Shown: positions 49,911-59,963 of the stretch, in pieces | Layout of the letters: each line of letters starts with the position of its first letter | Numbering within the stretch: the first letter of the stretch is position 1 | From: Tetracladium setigerum | Lineage: Eukaryota; Ascomycota; Leotiomycetes; Helotiales | Assembly (NCBI GenBank): GCA_031472005.1 | Contig: PZJY01000004.1 | Coordinates: 1,648,556-1,712,555 of the forward strand | DNA: 64,000 nt | Direction: 5' to 3' | The notes under the pieces: generated by a model | Told to the model about the DNA's origin: nothing | The model's database searches: none | Seen by the model: only the letters and a program-made list of their open reading frames with translations | Program-made: the position numbers and the translations under genes

Positions 49911-50912
49911 ATGGATACAACTACTTCTTCCCTAATCACCCTCCAGGACGAATGGAAATACCTCTACCAAACCACCCTTCCAACCGCCGCACGCGCGAAA
50001 TCGCCTTCCCAGGTACGTCCATCTACTCTGACCACCATCCCTCCCTTAAATAAATATCTGACAATTCCCAAAGCCCATCTGGCCAATTCACAACGACCAC
50101 TGCTTCGCGCGCATAATCCTCGACACTATCATTGGAAACTCCGTACCCTGGACCACCAAACTCAAATCCCCAGCGTACAAAAATATGACTGGGGAGCAAC
50201 TGGAGGGTTGTATACAGCTTGGGAAGCAGATATTAGATGGAGAGGTGGATTTGGTGGTGTTGAATGAGAGGAGTTTGGAGATGCGTGGGAAGAACAAAGG
50301 GAAGAATGAACAAAAGAAGTTGGGGAAAGCAGAGAGTAAGGATAACAACAAGGAGGTCATCTCGAAGTACTTCACCCAAAGCACCCTGGGGAAAAGGAAG
50401 GAAGATACAAAAGACGGAGAGGAGCATGTGCACGAAGACAAGTCGACATCCAAACCCACCCTTCCCTCACTCCCCAGCCCCAAGAAGCAGAAACTCTCGA
50501 GTACTTCCACCTCATCCTCCACCCCACAACAACCCCACATCCCAAAAGAACTAGCGCCCTACATCTCCAAAATCCACCTTTCCAACAAAACCCCGTTTCA
50601 AAAATCCGTCCTCCTCCTCATCTGCCAGATTCCGCGGGGGAAAACAACAACCTACGGCGCCATTTCAGCACACCTCTCCTCCTCTGCCCGCGCTGTTGGA
50701 AATGCGTTGAGGAATAACCCATTTGCGCCGCAGGTACCTTGTCATAGGATACTAGCTACTGGTGGGGGCATTGGCGGATTTCATGGAAGCTGGGGAGAAA
50801 GGGGGAGAAGGGCCTGAATGATGATAGTAAATTGGGGTTGTTGAGGGGGGAGGGCGTGATGTTTGATAGGAAGGGAAAGTTAGTGGGTGAGATTTGGACC
50901 GGGTTTAAGTAA
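49911..50912 (+). CDS. MGT1: O6-alkylguanine-DNA alkyltransferase with long N-terminal extension; one apparent frameshift
   Basis: Suicide DNA-repair enzyme that takes alkyl groups from O6 of guanine onto its own Cys. One intron (50013-50073) joins MDTTTSSLITLQ..SPSQ to PIWPIHNDHCFARIILD. The catalytic domain (about residues 200-313) shows TPFQKSVLLLICQIPRGKTTTYGAI, the ARAVGNALRNNPFAPQ helix-turn-helix and Asn hinge, and the active-site PCHRI followed by GGFHGSW. A basic, Ser-rich insert of about 90 residues (RGKNKGKNEQKK; a KRK patch, likely a nuclear signal) separates it from the N-terminal part. The frame stops at 50817. One extra base in the run set 50792-50805 (G4, A3, G5) restores KGLNDDSKLGLLRGEGV and GEIWTGFK to a stop at 50912. 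The total is then 313 residues and divisible by three. Confidence 0.87.
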
Positions 50913-51236
50913 TTCAAATGTAATGCGAACGTGAAGCTGATGGAAGTTAGGTGGATAAATGTGACCAATGCACCTCACAATAACATTATAGCAAAAATAT
51001 ACAAGCAGATCCCAAGGACATTTAGATGGCGAAAAGTAAAGGAAAAGACCGCTCTGCTTTTGAATTGATCTATCTGCATTCGTAATGAGCTGAAGAATAT
51101 CCCACCCATTCTCTTATAATGCCAAAAAGTCCCATACGAAATTGTTCCATGCAAATGCACCAGAGAGAGGCCGTTCGTTAATCTACCCCACAACCGTTCG
51201 TTGGGTAGTCGTTAATCAAACAAATTCGTTGGTCAC
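50913..51236. other. Convergent intergenic spacer
   Basis: 324 nt between the convergent alkyltransferase and eRF3 genes. 3' flanks only, nothing distinctive. Confidence 0.6.
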
Positions 51237-53559
51237 TTAAGCAGCAGCTACCTCCTCGGTAATCAACTTTGTGATCTTGCCAATGGCAATGGTTTGTCCC
51301 TTGTCAATGTTAGCGATAAGTCATGGACAGGAGTGTGTTAACTTACTTGATCACGGAGTGTGAAACGACCTAACTGTGCGTAATCCTCGAACTTTTCAAC
51401 ACAGACGGATCCTGCACCACCGATGATTTCCATGCGTGCAATGATGCTGTCACCCTTCTTTGCGTGAGATGGAGGTACCTTACTCTTTCGGTTGGTGCCC
51501 TTTTGCAATTTGTGTAGGAGCGCGGCAAAAGTGACCTCTTCGATGGCAGAGTGAACGTGCATGACACAGTTGAAACCAGCCGAAAGAATACTCTTCAAAT
51601 CTAGCACACGGATCTGAGCTTCGAAAGCAGTGACGCAGTGTACAGGACGCTTTGGCGAACAGAGCACGAATCCTGGAAGAATATCTTCTTCTTCAATGCC
51701 TCGTAAGCGAATTCGAACTTGGTCTCCGGATTGTGCGACGCTGACTTCCTCCTCCGTTTCACCGTAGAGAGCAGCAATTTCAACCTTCTCTCGGTTGGGC
51801 ATCATAATTAAGGACATTCCCTTCTTGCAAACACCAGCTTCGATTTTACCCTCCACGATCGTACCCATGTCACGGTATTTACCGTTGATGGGCATCATGA
51901 AGGGTGCGTTGATCTTTCGCTCCAGAGTTTTCATGTTGTCGAGATACTCGAGGAGGGATGGCCCGTCATAGAATGAGCAAATGCCCTTTGGAATTCGGTC
52001 CTTGATACCCAAAGTCACTTGAGCAGCAATTGGCATGAAAAAGACATCAGTCTTGAGGTTGTAGCCCGTTGCCTTCAAAAACTGAGCGAGCTTTGTAGTA
52101 CACTCGGTATATCTTTTCTCGGACCATTCCACAGTCGGGTCATCCATCTTGTTGATGACGACCACCAATTTGTTGACACCTTGGGTCTTCGCTAACATAG
52201 CGTGCTCACGTGTTTGTCCTCCCTTCTCGAAACCAGTCTCGTACTCACCCTTTCGGGCACTAATGACCAAAATTCCTACATCTGCCTGAGAAGCACCACC
52301 AATCATGCTGGGAACATAGGTCTTGTGACCAGGAGCATCCAAAATACTGTAGCGTCTCTTTTCAGTCTCGAAAAAGCCGCGACCAACTTCCACAGTCTTT
52401 CCCTTGGATCGCTCCTCCTTGGTCAAATCCAAAGCCCAGGACAAATACCAAGTCTCACGGCCCAGTTCCTTTGCCTCCTTCTTGTTCTTTTCCATTGTTC
52501 TTTCGTCTACCATGCCAGTTGCATATAGGATTGATCCACCAAGGGTCGACTTTCCAGCGTCGACATGACCAATGAAAATAATGTTGACGTGCTCCTTTCC
52601 ATAGATTTCCTTCAGTGTTTCCTCATCGACATCAGCGGCCTGCTCCAGCTCGACAGCATCTGCTGCGCGCGCTGCTGCCTTTTCTGCTGCTCGCGATGGG
52701 CTGGACCTTCCAGATGCGGGCTCTGGCGAAGATTTGCCACTTCCACTAACATCTTTTCCGGTTTTCTCAATTGCCTTTGCAGCTGTCTTTTTGGCTCCAG
52801 CTTCAGCAGTTTTGTCCGCAACCTTCTCGACAGGCTTGCTGGCTGCAACTGGCTCCTTTTTGGGTGCTGGGTTTCCAATGGACAGAACCTTGGCCTTTGG
52901 CTTTGGGTCCCCTCCAATGCTCAAAACCTTTGGCGCTCCCCCAATACTGAGAACCTTGGGTGCCCCCTCCTTCATCACGATCGGCTTGTTCAGTTCAGAG
53001 GATGCTGATGATCCTTCGGCGGGTCTTTTGGCGATTGTAGGTGTTTGTCGAGGTGCTTGTTGTGTTGGTTGCGCAGCAGCTTGAGGCTGCTGGGCGTAGC
53101 CTGAGTATTGTTGTTGTGCTAAGTGAAAATCCAAGTAAGTTCAATATTCTGAGGAGACGAGTCTTCAATAGAAGACCAGCTTCACACAGTCAACCATCAT
53201 AACGTACCGTACTGTTGATTGTACCCGCCCTGGTTATAGCCACCATACCCTCCTTGCTGATACTGGTTGTAGCCCTGCTGCCCATATGGAGAATAGCCAT
53301 AGCCCTGATTTTGGTGGTGAGGCTGATATTGTTGCTGCTCATAACCCATATTCTGACCATAGTTTTGCTGGTAAGCCTGACCTGGTTGGAAGGATGCTGC
53401 ACCTGGCGTGAACGAATTTGCGCCTGGTCTAAAAGAGGCCCCTCCTGGTTGTTGCTGCTGCCGCGGTGGATTGCTGTTGAGGTTCACATTCTGGGTTTGG
53501 CGGGAAAGATCCTCCTCCTGCGCCGAGGGATCATTCTCCCACGAATCGAGGTTCGACAT
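51237..53559 (-). CDS. SUP35: Translation release factor eRF3 (Sup35) with prion-like N domain
   Basis: GTPase that works with eRF1 to end translation. Start MSNLDSWENDPSAQ at 53559; an in-frame Met 31 codons upstream lies in leader sequence. Exons are 53208-53559, 51347-53118 and 51237-51299 (introns 89 and 47 nt), 728 residues, intact. The N domain is Gln/Asn/Gly/Tyr-rich with repeats like GGYGGYNQGGYNQQYG, echoing the yeast Sup35 prion repeats. The charged M domain holds three copies of KVLSIG. The GTPase domain has GHVDAGKST (G1), DAPGH (G3) and NKMD (G4). Two beta barrels follow (PFMMPINGKYRDMGTIVEGK; LGRFTLRDQGQTIAIGKI), ending ITEEVAAA. The last exon of 20 codons is required for the conserved end. 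Divergent from YRB30 across 593 nt. Confidence 0.96.
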
Positions 53560-54152
53560 ATTGATCGTGGGTTGGGGGAGTTGTTGTTGTTGAGTTGTCG
53601 GATGAGAGAGATGTGGTGGTCGAAGGTCGGTGGGGTGTGGTGTGGTGTGCAATTATTTATCAAAGGTTGGCGGGGTTCTTTGGCGATTTCCGGCTGCGCC
53701 TAACACCGCGCCAGGACGTCAGAGGGATGGATTCACTCAGAGTCAGAGGGCCCAATACAATACCCAATAACCTTACCGACCCAAGGGGCAGGAGATTTCG
53801 TGAGTCAAACATGACGCTTTTCCCCAGTCAAATTTCGCCTCTTCTAGGGGCAACGAAAGCTAGAATCCCAAGTAATGCCTTGAATCAAAGGAATCTAAAT
53901 ATGCATGGCATTTAGTTTCCAAAAGTTCCTACTTTGTCTGATGATGAATTATGACATTAACATCACAAAGTTCAGCCGTAGCTGTTTCTCGCTTGGCCAC
54001 CGTACAGGAGAATATCGCGACTCCACCCAACGCGGTTGTTGACTTCCTCTTCACATTTTCTCAATTCCACAACAACATAAAGAAGATTTTGTTTCGATTT
54101 TCGCCCACTTCCGTGACTGAGTAGACTCTGTCTGCCGCCATCTTCTACGGCC
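53560..54152. promoter_or_regulatory. Bidirectional promoter region, SUP35 / YRB30
   Basis: 593 nt between divergent starts. Immediately upstream of SUP35 the minus strand is CAACAA/CACACC-rich, typical of a fungal leader. No specific factor site recognised. Confidence 0.5.
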
Positions 54153-56665
54153 ATGGACGCTTTCCTCGGCAAGGTACGAGACATTCATCCAGGACAGGCT
54201 TCGTTTGAAGGTCACGTGCTTACGAGTTGATTATGCAGATCACCCAGCATGCCATGAACTATGCCATCAGGTGTGTATCATACCTAGCCAGTGTTCTGGT
54301 TATGCTGGCTTTGAAGATGCCATGCTGACGGGTTGTCAGGTCTGGTGTCGGTATCACAGCTTCTTTTGCCATCAGTCAAACCTCTAGACTCCTGAGGGTA
54401 ACTTATTCACTTGCTCGAATATATTGATGTCCCTATACTTACAAATACGATTTGTAGACCGTAGACGATAATGGCGACTACCGAGAGATACAAAGCTTGC
54501 AACAGCGTCTGGACAGCAAGATCAAGGTATGTTGGTTGCTGATTCCCAGCAGAGACTCTTGCTTGGCAAACGGTTTAGCAGAGTACTTAGTCAAAGTGCA
54601 GATAATATCTCCGGCAATAGATATGATCGAATTAATGTAAGTGCTCCGTTCATAGAGTTTGAGACAAAGCCTAAACTCACGAAGCTCTGCCCGAGGAAAT
54701 ACCACACTGGAATCGGCAGTCACTCTGACCAAGGCCCTTCGTTGGGAGATTCAAGAGCTAGGAGTGCGTCTAGAAAAGGCAGCTTCTGCTGAAGAACAGT
54801 CGAGAAAGGCTAACAACAGGGCCAAATCTCGGGCTGCCCATGAGGTTGAATTACGCCAAATCGTCTTGGACATCCGGAAGTTGCTCGGTCGAATTGAAGA
54901 TGCGGTTCCACTAATCAACCTCGCAATCACTACATCGGGGGCAAGATTGTCAACAACGCTTCCAACATCTGTATCCCCATCGAGGTTGCTACAGGCCAGC
55001 ACGTTCCTCACAGCTGGTGACACTCAGTACACCATGAGTTCTGGCAAACCAGTCCAGGTCGGGCCTGCTTTCACTCTCTCGCTGTACATGCTCTTTTCCG
55101 GTCATGCGCGTAAGCTGTATGAGAGTGCAGACTCATCCACCAGAGATACTACATGGAAGGAGGTCATTCACAAGTCAAGAGTTCGACTGATGAGGATTCC
55201 AATTGAAATGGAAGAGGATGGAAATGTTTTGAAGTCGGTCGAAACCAGTGACAATGTCCCGATCGCGTCTGGAGATGGGAGAGCGAATGAATTCTCCTAT
55301 CACATTGAGATTATTGAGGATTTGAACGACGACAGGGTGCACTCTTTCGAGGAAGATGAGCCGCAGCCAGGACCTTATGGAGATATTGCACTGGCTGGGA
55401 TTCGGGAGTTTCTACCAATCCACCAGATCTCGAAAATATTCTACGCCGATACGGGCCAAATTCTCAATATTGGTAACCAAGGCGAGACTAATAACCCTGT
55501 TTTACTTTTGAAGCGGGATATCAATGCCTTGCCTCCACGACATATGATGCAGGACAGCGAGAAGACGGATGAGTTTCACTATGAAGATCCAGAGGATCTT
55601 CCGCCCAATGAACCAATATTGGAGGATGAGGATTCACAAGATTACATTGATCAACAACTACGACGAGAGAGTTCTATACAACCAACAGCGGATGGAACTA
55701 AAGACCCAACTACTCAAACCCAACCAAACGACAACGCCTGGCGACTTCCTCGAGATCTCGACCCAGAATGGCTAGCTCTAGAAGTATACACTGAGGCAGA
55801 AGACCCCGATTCTGAGGAAGATGGAGACGACGATTCATCATACCAATCCCAAAGACCAAGTCCATCGCGCCAAGCATCCGAAGCCAACGTCGCCGATAAA
55901 TTAGCTAAACTCAATCTCGAAAAGGCATCCGCATCGCCGCCTCCCGCCCAGCAAGTCTTCGATTCTCCTCGCTTTACAAAATCCATGTCATCTAGAGCCT
56001 CCCCTTTCGGCCCTATCCGCTCCTCCCTCTCTCTTCTGGAGATGTTGATCCGTCTCACCGCTCTCCAACAATTCCAACAAGCTTCCCACCTCTCCATTCC
56101 CGACGAACTGCTTACCTTCTTCCTCGAAGAGTCATCCACCACAGGCGCCGGAGGAGACGGTGACGAACGTCGACGCACTCGTCGCGAGGCTCGTCAAAAG
56201 GTCGGTTTTGATCCATATGACGAGAGCCCAATCAAGTACAGAGGCGAAGAATACCAATATCAAAGTCACGGTGGTCAAGAGTATGAAGGCTATTCAAGAG
56301 GCGGAACACCCTACGAAGACGGTGGCTATCCAACGAGCAATAATAACAGTCCAGGTTGGGGTGGCCAGAGACATGGTAGCCCTCAAAGACATTATAGCGC
56401 TCAACCGTCTTCTTCAGATAATTGGTTGCGAAACCGAGACACATCTTCTGCATCGAGGGGGAGCGTCCCTCCTTCTTCGCCACTGTCGCCGTATAAACCT
56501 GCGCAGAAGAAGGGAAGACCGTTGGACAGAGTGCAGCATGAGAGGAGGATGATGATGGGAAGCCCGCTTGGGAAAGTTGCCACTGCTGACAGCGACAGTT
56601 CACTTGGGACGAGTCCTGGTTCACCGACTCAGGCTGGTAGGTCTGCTGAGAAGCCTGGGAAATGA
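54153..56665 (+). CDS. YRB30: Yrb30-like RanGTP-binding protein
   Basis: Member of the fungal Ran-binding (Yrb30) family, which binds RanGTP and is linked to nuclear transport. Six exons (introns 54174-54238, 54271-54339, 54398-54457, 54527-54601, 54637-54684) splice in phase to 731 residues. The N-terminus MDAFLGKITQHAMNYAIRSG is followed by VGITASFAISQTSRLLRTVD and a helical coiled-coil-like region (TKALRWEIQELGVRLEKA; RQIVLDIRKLLGRIEDA). A central globular segment (FTLSLYMLFSGHARKLYES; FSYHIEIIEDLND; GDIALAGIREFLP) comes next. The C-terminal 280 residues are acidic then Ser/Gly-rich and probably disordered, ending in a basic KKGRPLDRVQHERRMMMG patch. Five introns in the first 175 codons make the 5' end easy to mis-annotate; the apparent ATG at 54659 lies inside the last intron. 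Family assignment is from memory of the N-terminal pattern. Confidence 0.78.
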
Positions 56666-57295
56666 AATCGTGAAATGGAATCATGAAATCACGAGAAATG
56701 AGACCACCTGCTGGTGAGCTGGGAGGAAATGGGATGTGATAAATAGACATGATGAGATGAGGCCATGAAAGGAACTTTGCTTAGAGACGTAAATTAGATT
56801 GCACGAAATGATACCCTTCACAATGGATTTCTCTTGCATCAATTGATAGACCAAGATATCTGGTAGCGCTTGTGAAACCTGTAAGAGTCGGTGCGGCTGT
56901 TAGGGTCAGGGCACATGGCCGGATTTTGTTTGACGCAGTATTGCGAAGTGTTGGCATTGGCACCTTGAGATCCTCTCCTTTGAATCCCAATGGGGGTAAG
57001 TGACAAGCGAAGAGACCAGGCTTGAAGACAATCTCGGCCATTTATGACAAACCCACAAAAGCTTGAGAATGGCATGGGCCAGTTGATACTTATTCTGCTG
57101 ATCCTGATTAGGTAATGTCTCCAGTTGATACACTTTCACGCAACACCAAGAACAACAAGCTACTAGGGTATTTTTGTATTATAGTGAACTAAGTTCACAC
57201 TCGCAATTTGAACCTTGACTCCAGGGTATAATGCTTTATCCGAATGATCCCAAAATGCTCTACTTTCTCTCCAATCAAATTTCTTTTCTTTACTT
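56666..57295. other. Convergent intergenic region
   Basis: 630 nt between the convergent YRB30 and SAF4 genes. Minus-strand frames of 77-86 codons overlap here without recognisable features. Confidence 0.5.
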
Positions 57296-58339
57296 TCAAT
57301 CAGAGTCGTAGTCAACCAGCCGAGAAGGCAAAGGTTGTTCGATCTCCTCAAGCTCTAAACGTTTTCTCTTAATGCCTGCTAACAAGGGCGGTTTCGAGGA
57401 TGGCGAGGATTTGGAAGGATGTTTAGAGCCAAAATCTTGGAGAAATGGGTCCATGGCCGCACGTGTGTTGCCCGTTATTTCTGCCACCAGATCAGCGGTT
57501 CGCTTCTTTGCACTTTCTTCTGCCTTCCTTCTTTCAGAAATCTTGCGTTTCTTTGGCAGATCCTTGGGAATGGCAGTTTCCTTTGCAAATAGTGGCTTTG
57601 AGACGGCTTTGGTCACAGCAGTATCTGAATCGCTGAGTCCAAATTCAACAAACCCTGCCCTTCTAGCATCTTCCTCATTTTCTGGCAAAAGATCTAAGCC
57701 TAAGCTCATCTTATCCTGTAGAGCAGTCGTGACACTAGCATCCTTTTCTCGTTGCTTCCGTCCTTCTCGGAATGATTTGCGCAGTCTTTGATTTTGCAGG
57801 TATGGATCATCCCACTGCTGCTCTGAGATGTCCTCTAGTTCTTCGAGACGTTTCTTCCCATATTCCAACCTCTGCCTATCCTCCACCTTGCCTTCCAGCG
57901 ACGCAAAAGCGTTGTTTCGAATATTCTCTCTCTCCTCCGTCGTCAAGATTCTGACATCGCCCTCTTCAACCTTGTTCTCTCCTAAGTCTCTTTGTCTTGC
58001 ACCCTCGGTAACCACATAAGCAGTATTCTTCGGATCCGTGCGGATTTCAATCCAGCTTCCGCATGCAGTGTGCTTCATTCGAAAACTGAAGATGGGAGTC
58101 GAATAGTAGTTGCCTACTTTCTTTTTCTCGGCATTGAAACGTACTCCCTGTCCAATGATCGTGGGCTTCGGGCAGCCTGTACACCAGATAGGATAGGGCA
58201 TCTCGAAACGGACTGTGAGGATGCCCTGGGATAACTTGTTCGCGCGGGCGCCGAGGGCATGCTTTCCATGGATCTGGTTTCCACTTATTACGCCCTCCTG
58301 GTCCGGAGGGACGTAACGCCCCATATTGAAACCCTGCAT
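57296..58339 (-). CDS. SAF4: Splicing factor Saf4 / CCDC130 (Yju2-CWC16 family)
   Basis: Spliceosome-associated protein of the CWC16 family. Uninterrupted 347-residue frame. The N-terminal domain carries MGRYVPPDQEG, ANKLSQGILTVRFEMPYPIW, then zinc-binding Cys pairs (CTGC; a second site contributes a Cys in KHTACGSW) around GVRFNAEKKKVGNYY and a TDPKNTAYVV strand. This order is the conserved core of CCDC130/Saf4 and not of Yju2 itself, which lacks the PPD..G start. The second zinc pair seems reduced: TACGSW has one Cys where many relatives have CxxC, as in Saf4-type proteins. The middle is a charged coiled coil (RKSFREGRKQREKDAS) and the end is VDYDSD, like the acidic end of human CCDC130. 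Divergent from SPF30, another splicing factor, across 311 nt. Confidence 0.9.
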   Translation of the reverse strand: MQGFNMGRYVPPDQEGVISGNQIHGKHALGARANKLSQGILTVRFEMPYPIWCTGCPKPTIIGQGVRFNAEKKKVGNYYSTPIFSFRMKHTACGSWIEIRTDPKNTAYVVTEGARQRDLGENKVEEGDVRILTTEERENIRNNAFASLEGKVEDRQRLEYGKKRLEELEDISEQQWDDPYLQNQRLRKSFREGRKQREKDASVTTALQDKMSLGLDLLPENEEDARRAGFVEFGLSDSDTAVTKAVSKPLFAKETAIPKDLPKKRKISERRKAEESAKKRTADLVAEITGNTRAAMDPFLQDFGSKHPSKSSPSSKPPLLAGIKRKRLELEEIEQPLPSRLVDYDSD

Positions 58340-58650
58340 GGTGGTGGATTCCTGCGGCCAGCTGCGAAGGCTAGAAGCTGCTATGAAGCGAGTTGGTTCT
58401 TCGAGAAGAATGAATGGGAGTTAACTTCATATCAGGGCAAACAAAGGCTAGTTGGGGTGTGTGATTAGTAATCAGATCTAATCACTTGGCAGCACATCCT
58501 CCGAGTCGCGTTGGAAAGTCAACTTCCGCCTCCGACTCTAGATCTCCCTTTCATTTTATTATTGATCGCACGACTCTCCCCCAAAGCCTCAGAATTTTAA
58601 ATACGCAAGTTGAAGGACGACACATCACACATTGCGAGAAGTACTACAGG
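58340..58650. promoter_or_regulatory. Bidirectional promoter region, SAF4 / SPF30
   Basis: 311 nt between two divergent splicing-factor genes. No specific motif recognised. Confidence 0.5.
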
Positions 58651-59629
58651 ATGAGTAACCAGATCGCCATCCACCAGAATGAGATCAAGGAATTTCAACT
58701 TCAGGTCTGTATCCCCCACCTTGTCTCAAGAATGACCATTGACTGACCTCTTGATAGTTGGAATCAGTCCAGGTTGGGCTTCAAGCAGATCCAGATAACG
58801 CAGAGCTTCTGGATTTGAAGACTGAACTCGAACAAGTCATCTCCCTCACCGAAGCTGCGATCGCAGAACTAAAGCCTCCTTCAGCACCAGCAGCCGTACC
58901 CAAGCAGTCAGCAGAGCCGGTAAAGGAAAAATGGTTGCGAGAGAACCACCCCAAATTCAAGGAGAACGCGTCTGCTTCGCCTGCTGCAGACGAAGCCGAG
59001 ACTCCGACAGCATTGAAGGTCAACGATATGGTTCTGGCGAAGTGGCACTCCGGAGACAAAGGCTTCTATCCAGCTAGAATTACGTCCATTACCGGTTCCT
59101 CGACGAACTCTATCTATATCGTCAAGTTCAAGGGTTACGATGCGACCGAGACGCTGCGAATCAAAGACATCAAACCCATTGTCAACCCGAACAAGAGGAA
59201 GGCTGATGGAACACCAATTGTAGCTTCAGCACCTCCGCCACCTACGAACTCCAATGTTATCTCCGCCGCTGCAGACATCAACCCCGAACTTGCACAGCAA
59301 ACCAAACGTGAACCAAGCAAGGTTAGTGATGGCCCTGACAGGCCAGCCAAAATCCCAAAGAAGATCAAGGCGAAGAAGGAACTGGAAGCTGGCAAAAACA
59401 AGTGGCAGGACTTTGCGGCCAAGGGCAAGTTCGGGAAGGCGGCAAAGAAGGATAGCATGTTTAGGACGCCAGAGGGCGTAAATGGCAGAGGTACGTAAAT
59501 CCTACGGTATTTGTGAAAATATACTGACCTGTTTAAGTGGGTTTCACCGGCTCCGGGCAATCTATGCGAAAGGATGCTACTCGAAGTCGGCACATATACC
59601 AGACCAATGACGACGAAGGGTTTCAGTAG
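58651..59629 (+). CDS. SPF30: Spf30/SMNDC1-like Tudor-domain splicing factor
   Basis: Survival-motor-neuron-related factor that binds symmetrically dimethylated arginines on Sm proteins through its Tudor domain and helps spliceosome assembly. Exons 58651-58704, 58758-59490 and 59538-59629, 292 residues. An N-terminal helix (MSNQIAIHQNEIKEFQLQ; DLKTELEQVISLTEAAIA) leads to a Tudor domain at about residues 110-170 with KVNDMVLAKWHSGDKGFYPA and YIVKFKGYDATETL. A Lys-rich linker and the terminal motif KNKWQDFAAKG follow, then a short conserved end (GRVGFTGSGQSMRKD..RHIYQ). The last small exon is needed for that conserved end; reading through its intron would stop at 59498. Confidence 0.92.
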
Positions 59630-59963
59630 ATGATGAGGGCATGGGTTGGGATGGTATTCGCTTTTCTCTGCAAGTATCTGGCGTTGGGGTTTGGAGTTAA
59701 CATACGGTTTATCCATTTCTTCCTTCCTGCAAAGCGGATTGATGGAGGCTAACGTAGACAATGAAATTTCACTAGCATCTGAGGAGTGGATCAGATAGCG
59801 TAATGGAATGGATGATGGACTTCTCCAAAGAAATGTTTGGCTCCCGATTTGAGGAACAAGCTAAATTATGAGTTTGACAGGAACACCATCCGTGATACAT
59901 CGATTTTTTGCCCTGGCGGAGCCATGGTGGATTGGTATAATTGATTACTATTTCTCGCATGTT
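59630..59963. other. Convergent intergenic spacer
   Basis: 334 nt of 3' flanks between SPF30 and IND1. Nothing distinctive. Confidence 0.6.

Noticed and set aside
54659..54684. ATG at 54659 as the start of the Ran-binding gene
   Set aside because: It lies in the fifth intron. Five upstream exons splice in phase to the family N-terminus at 54153.
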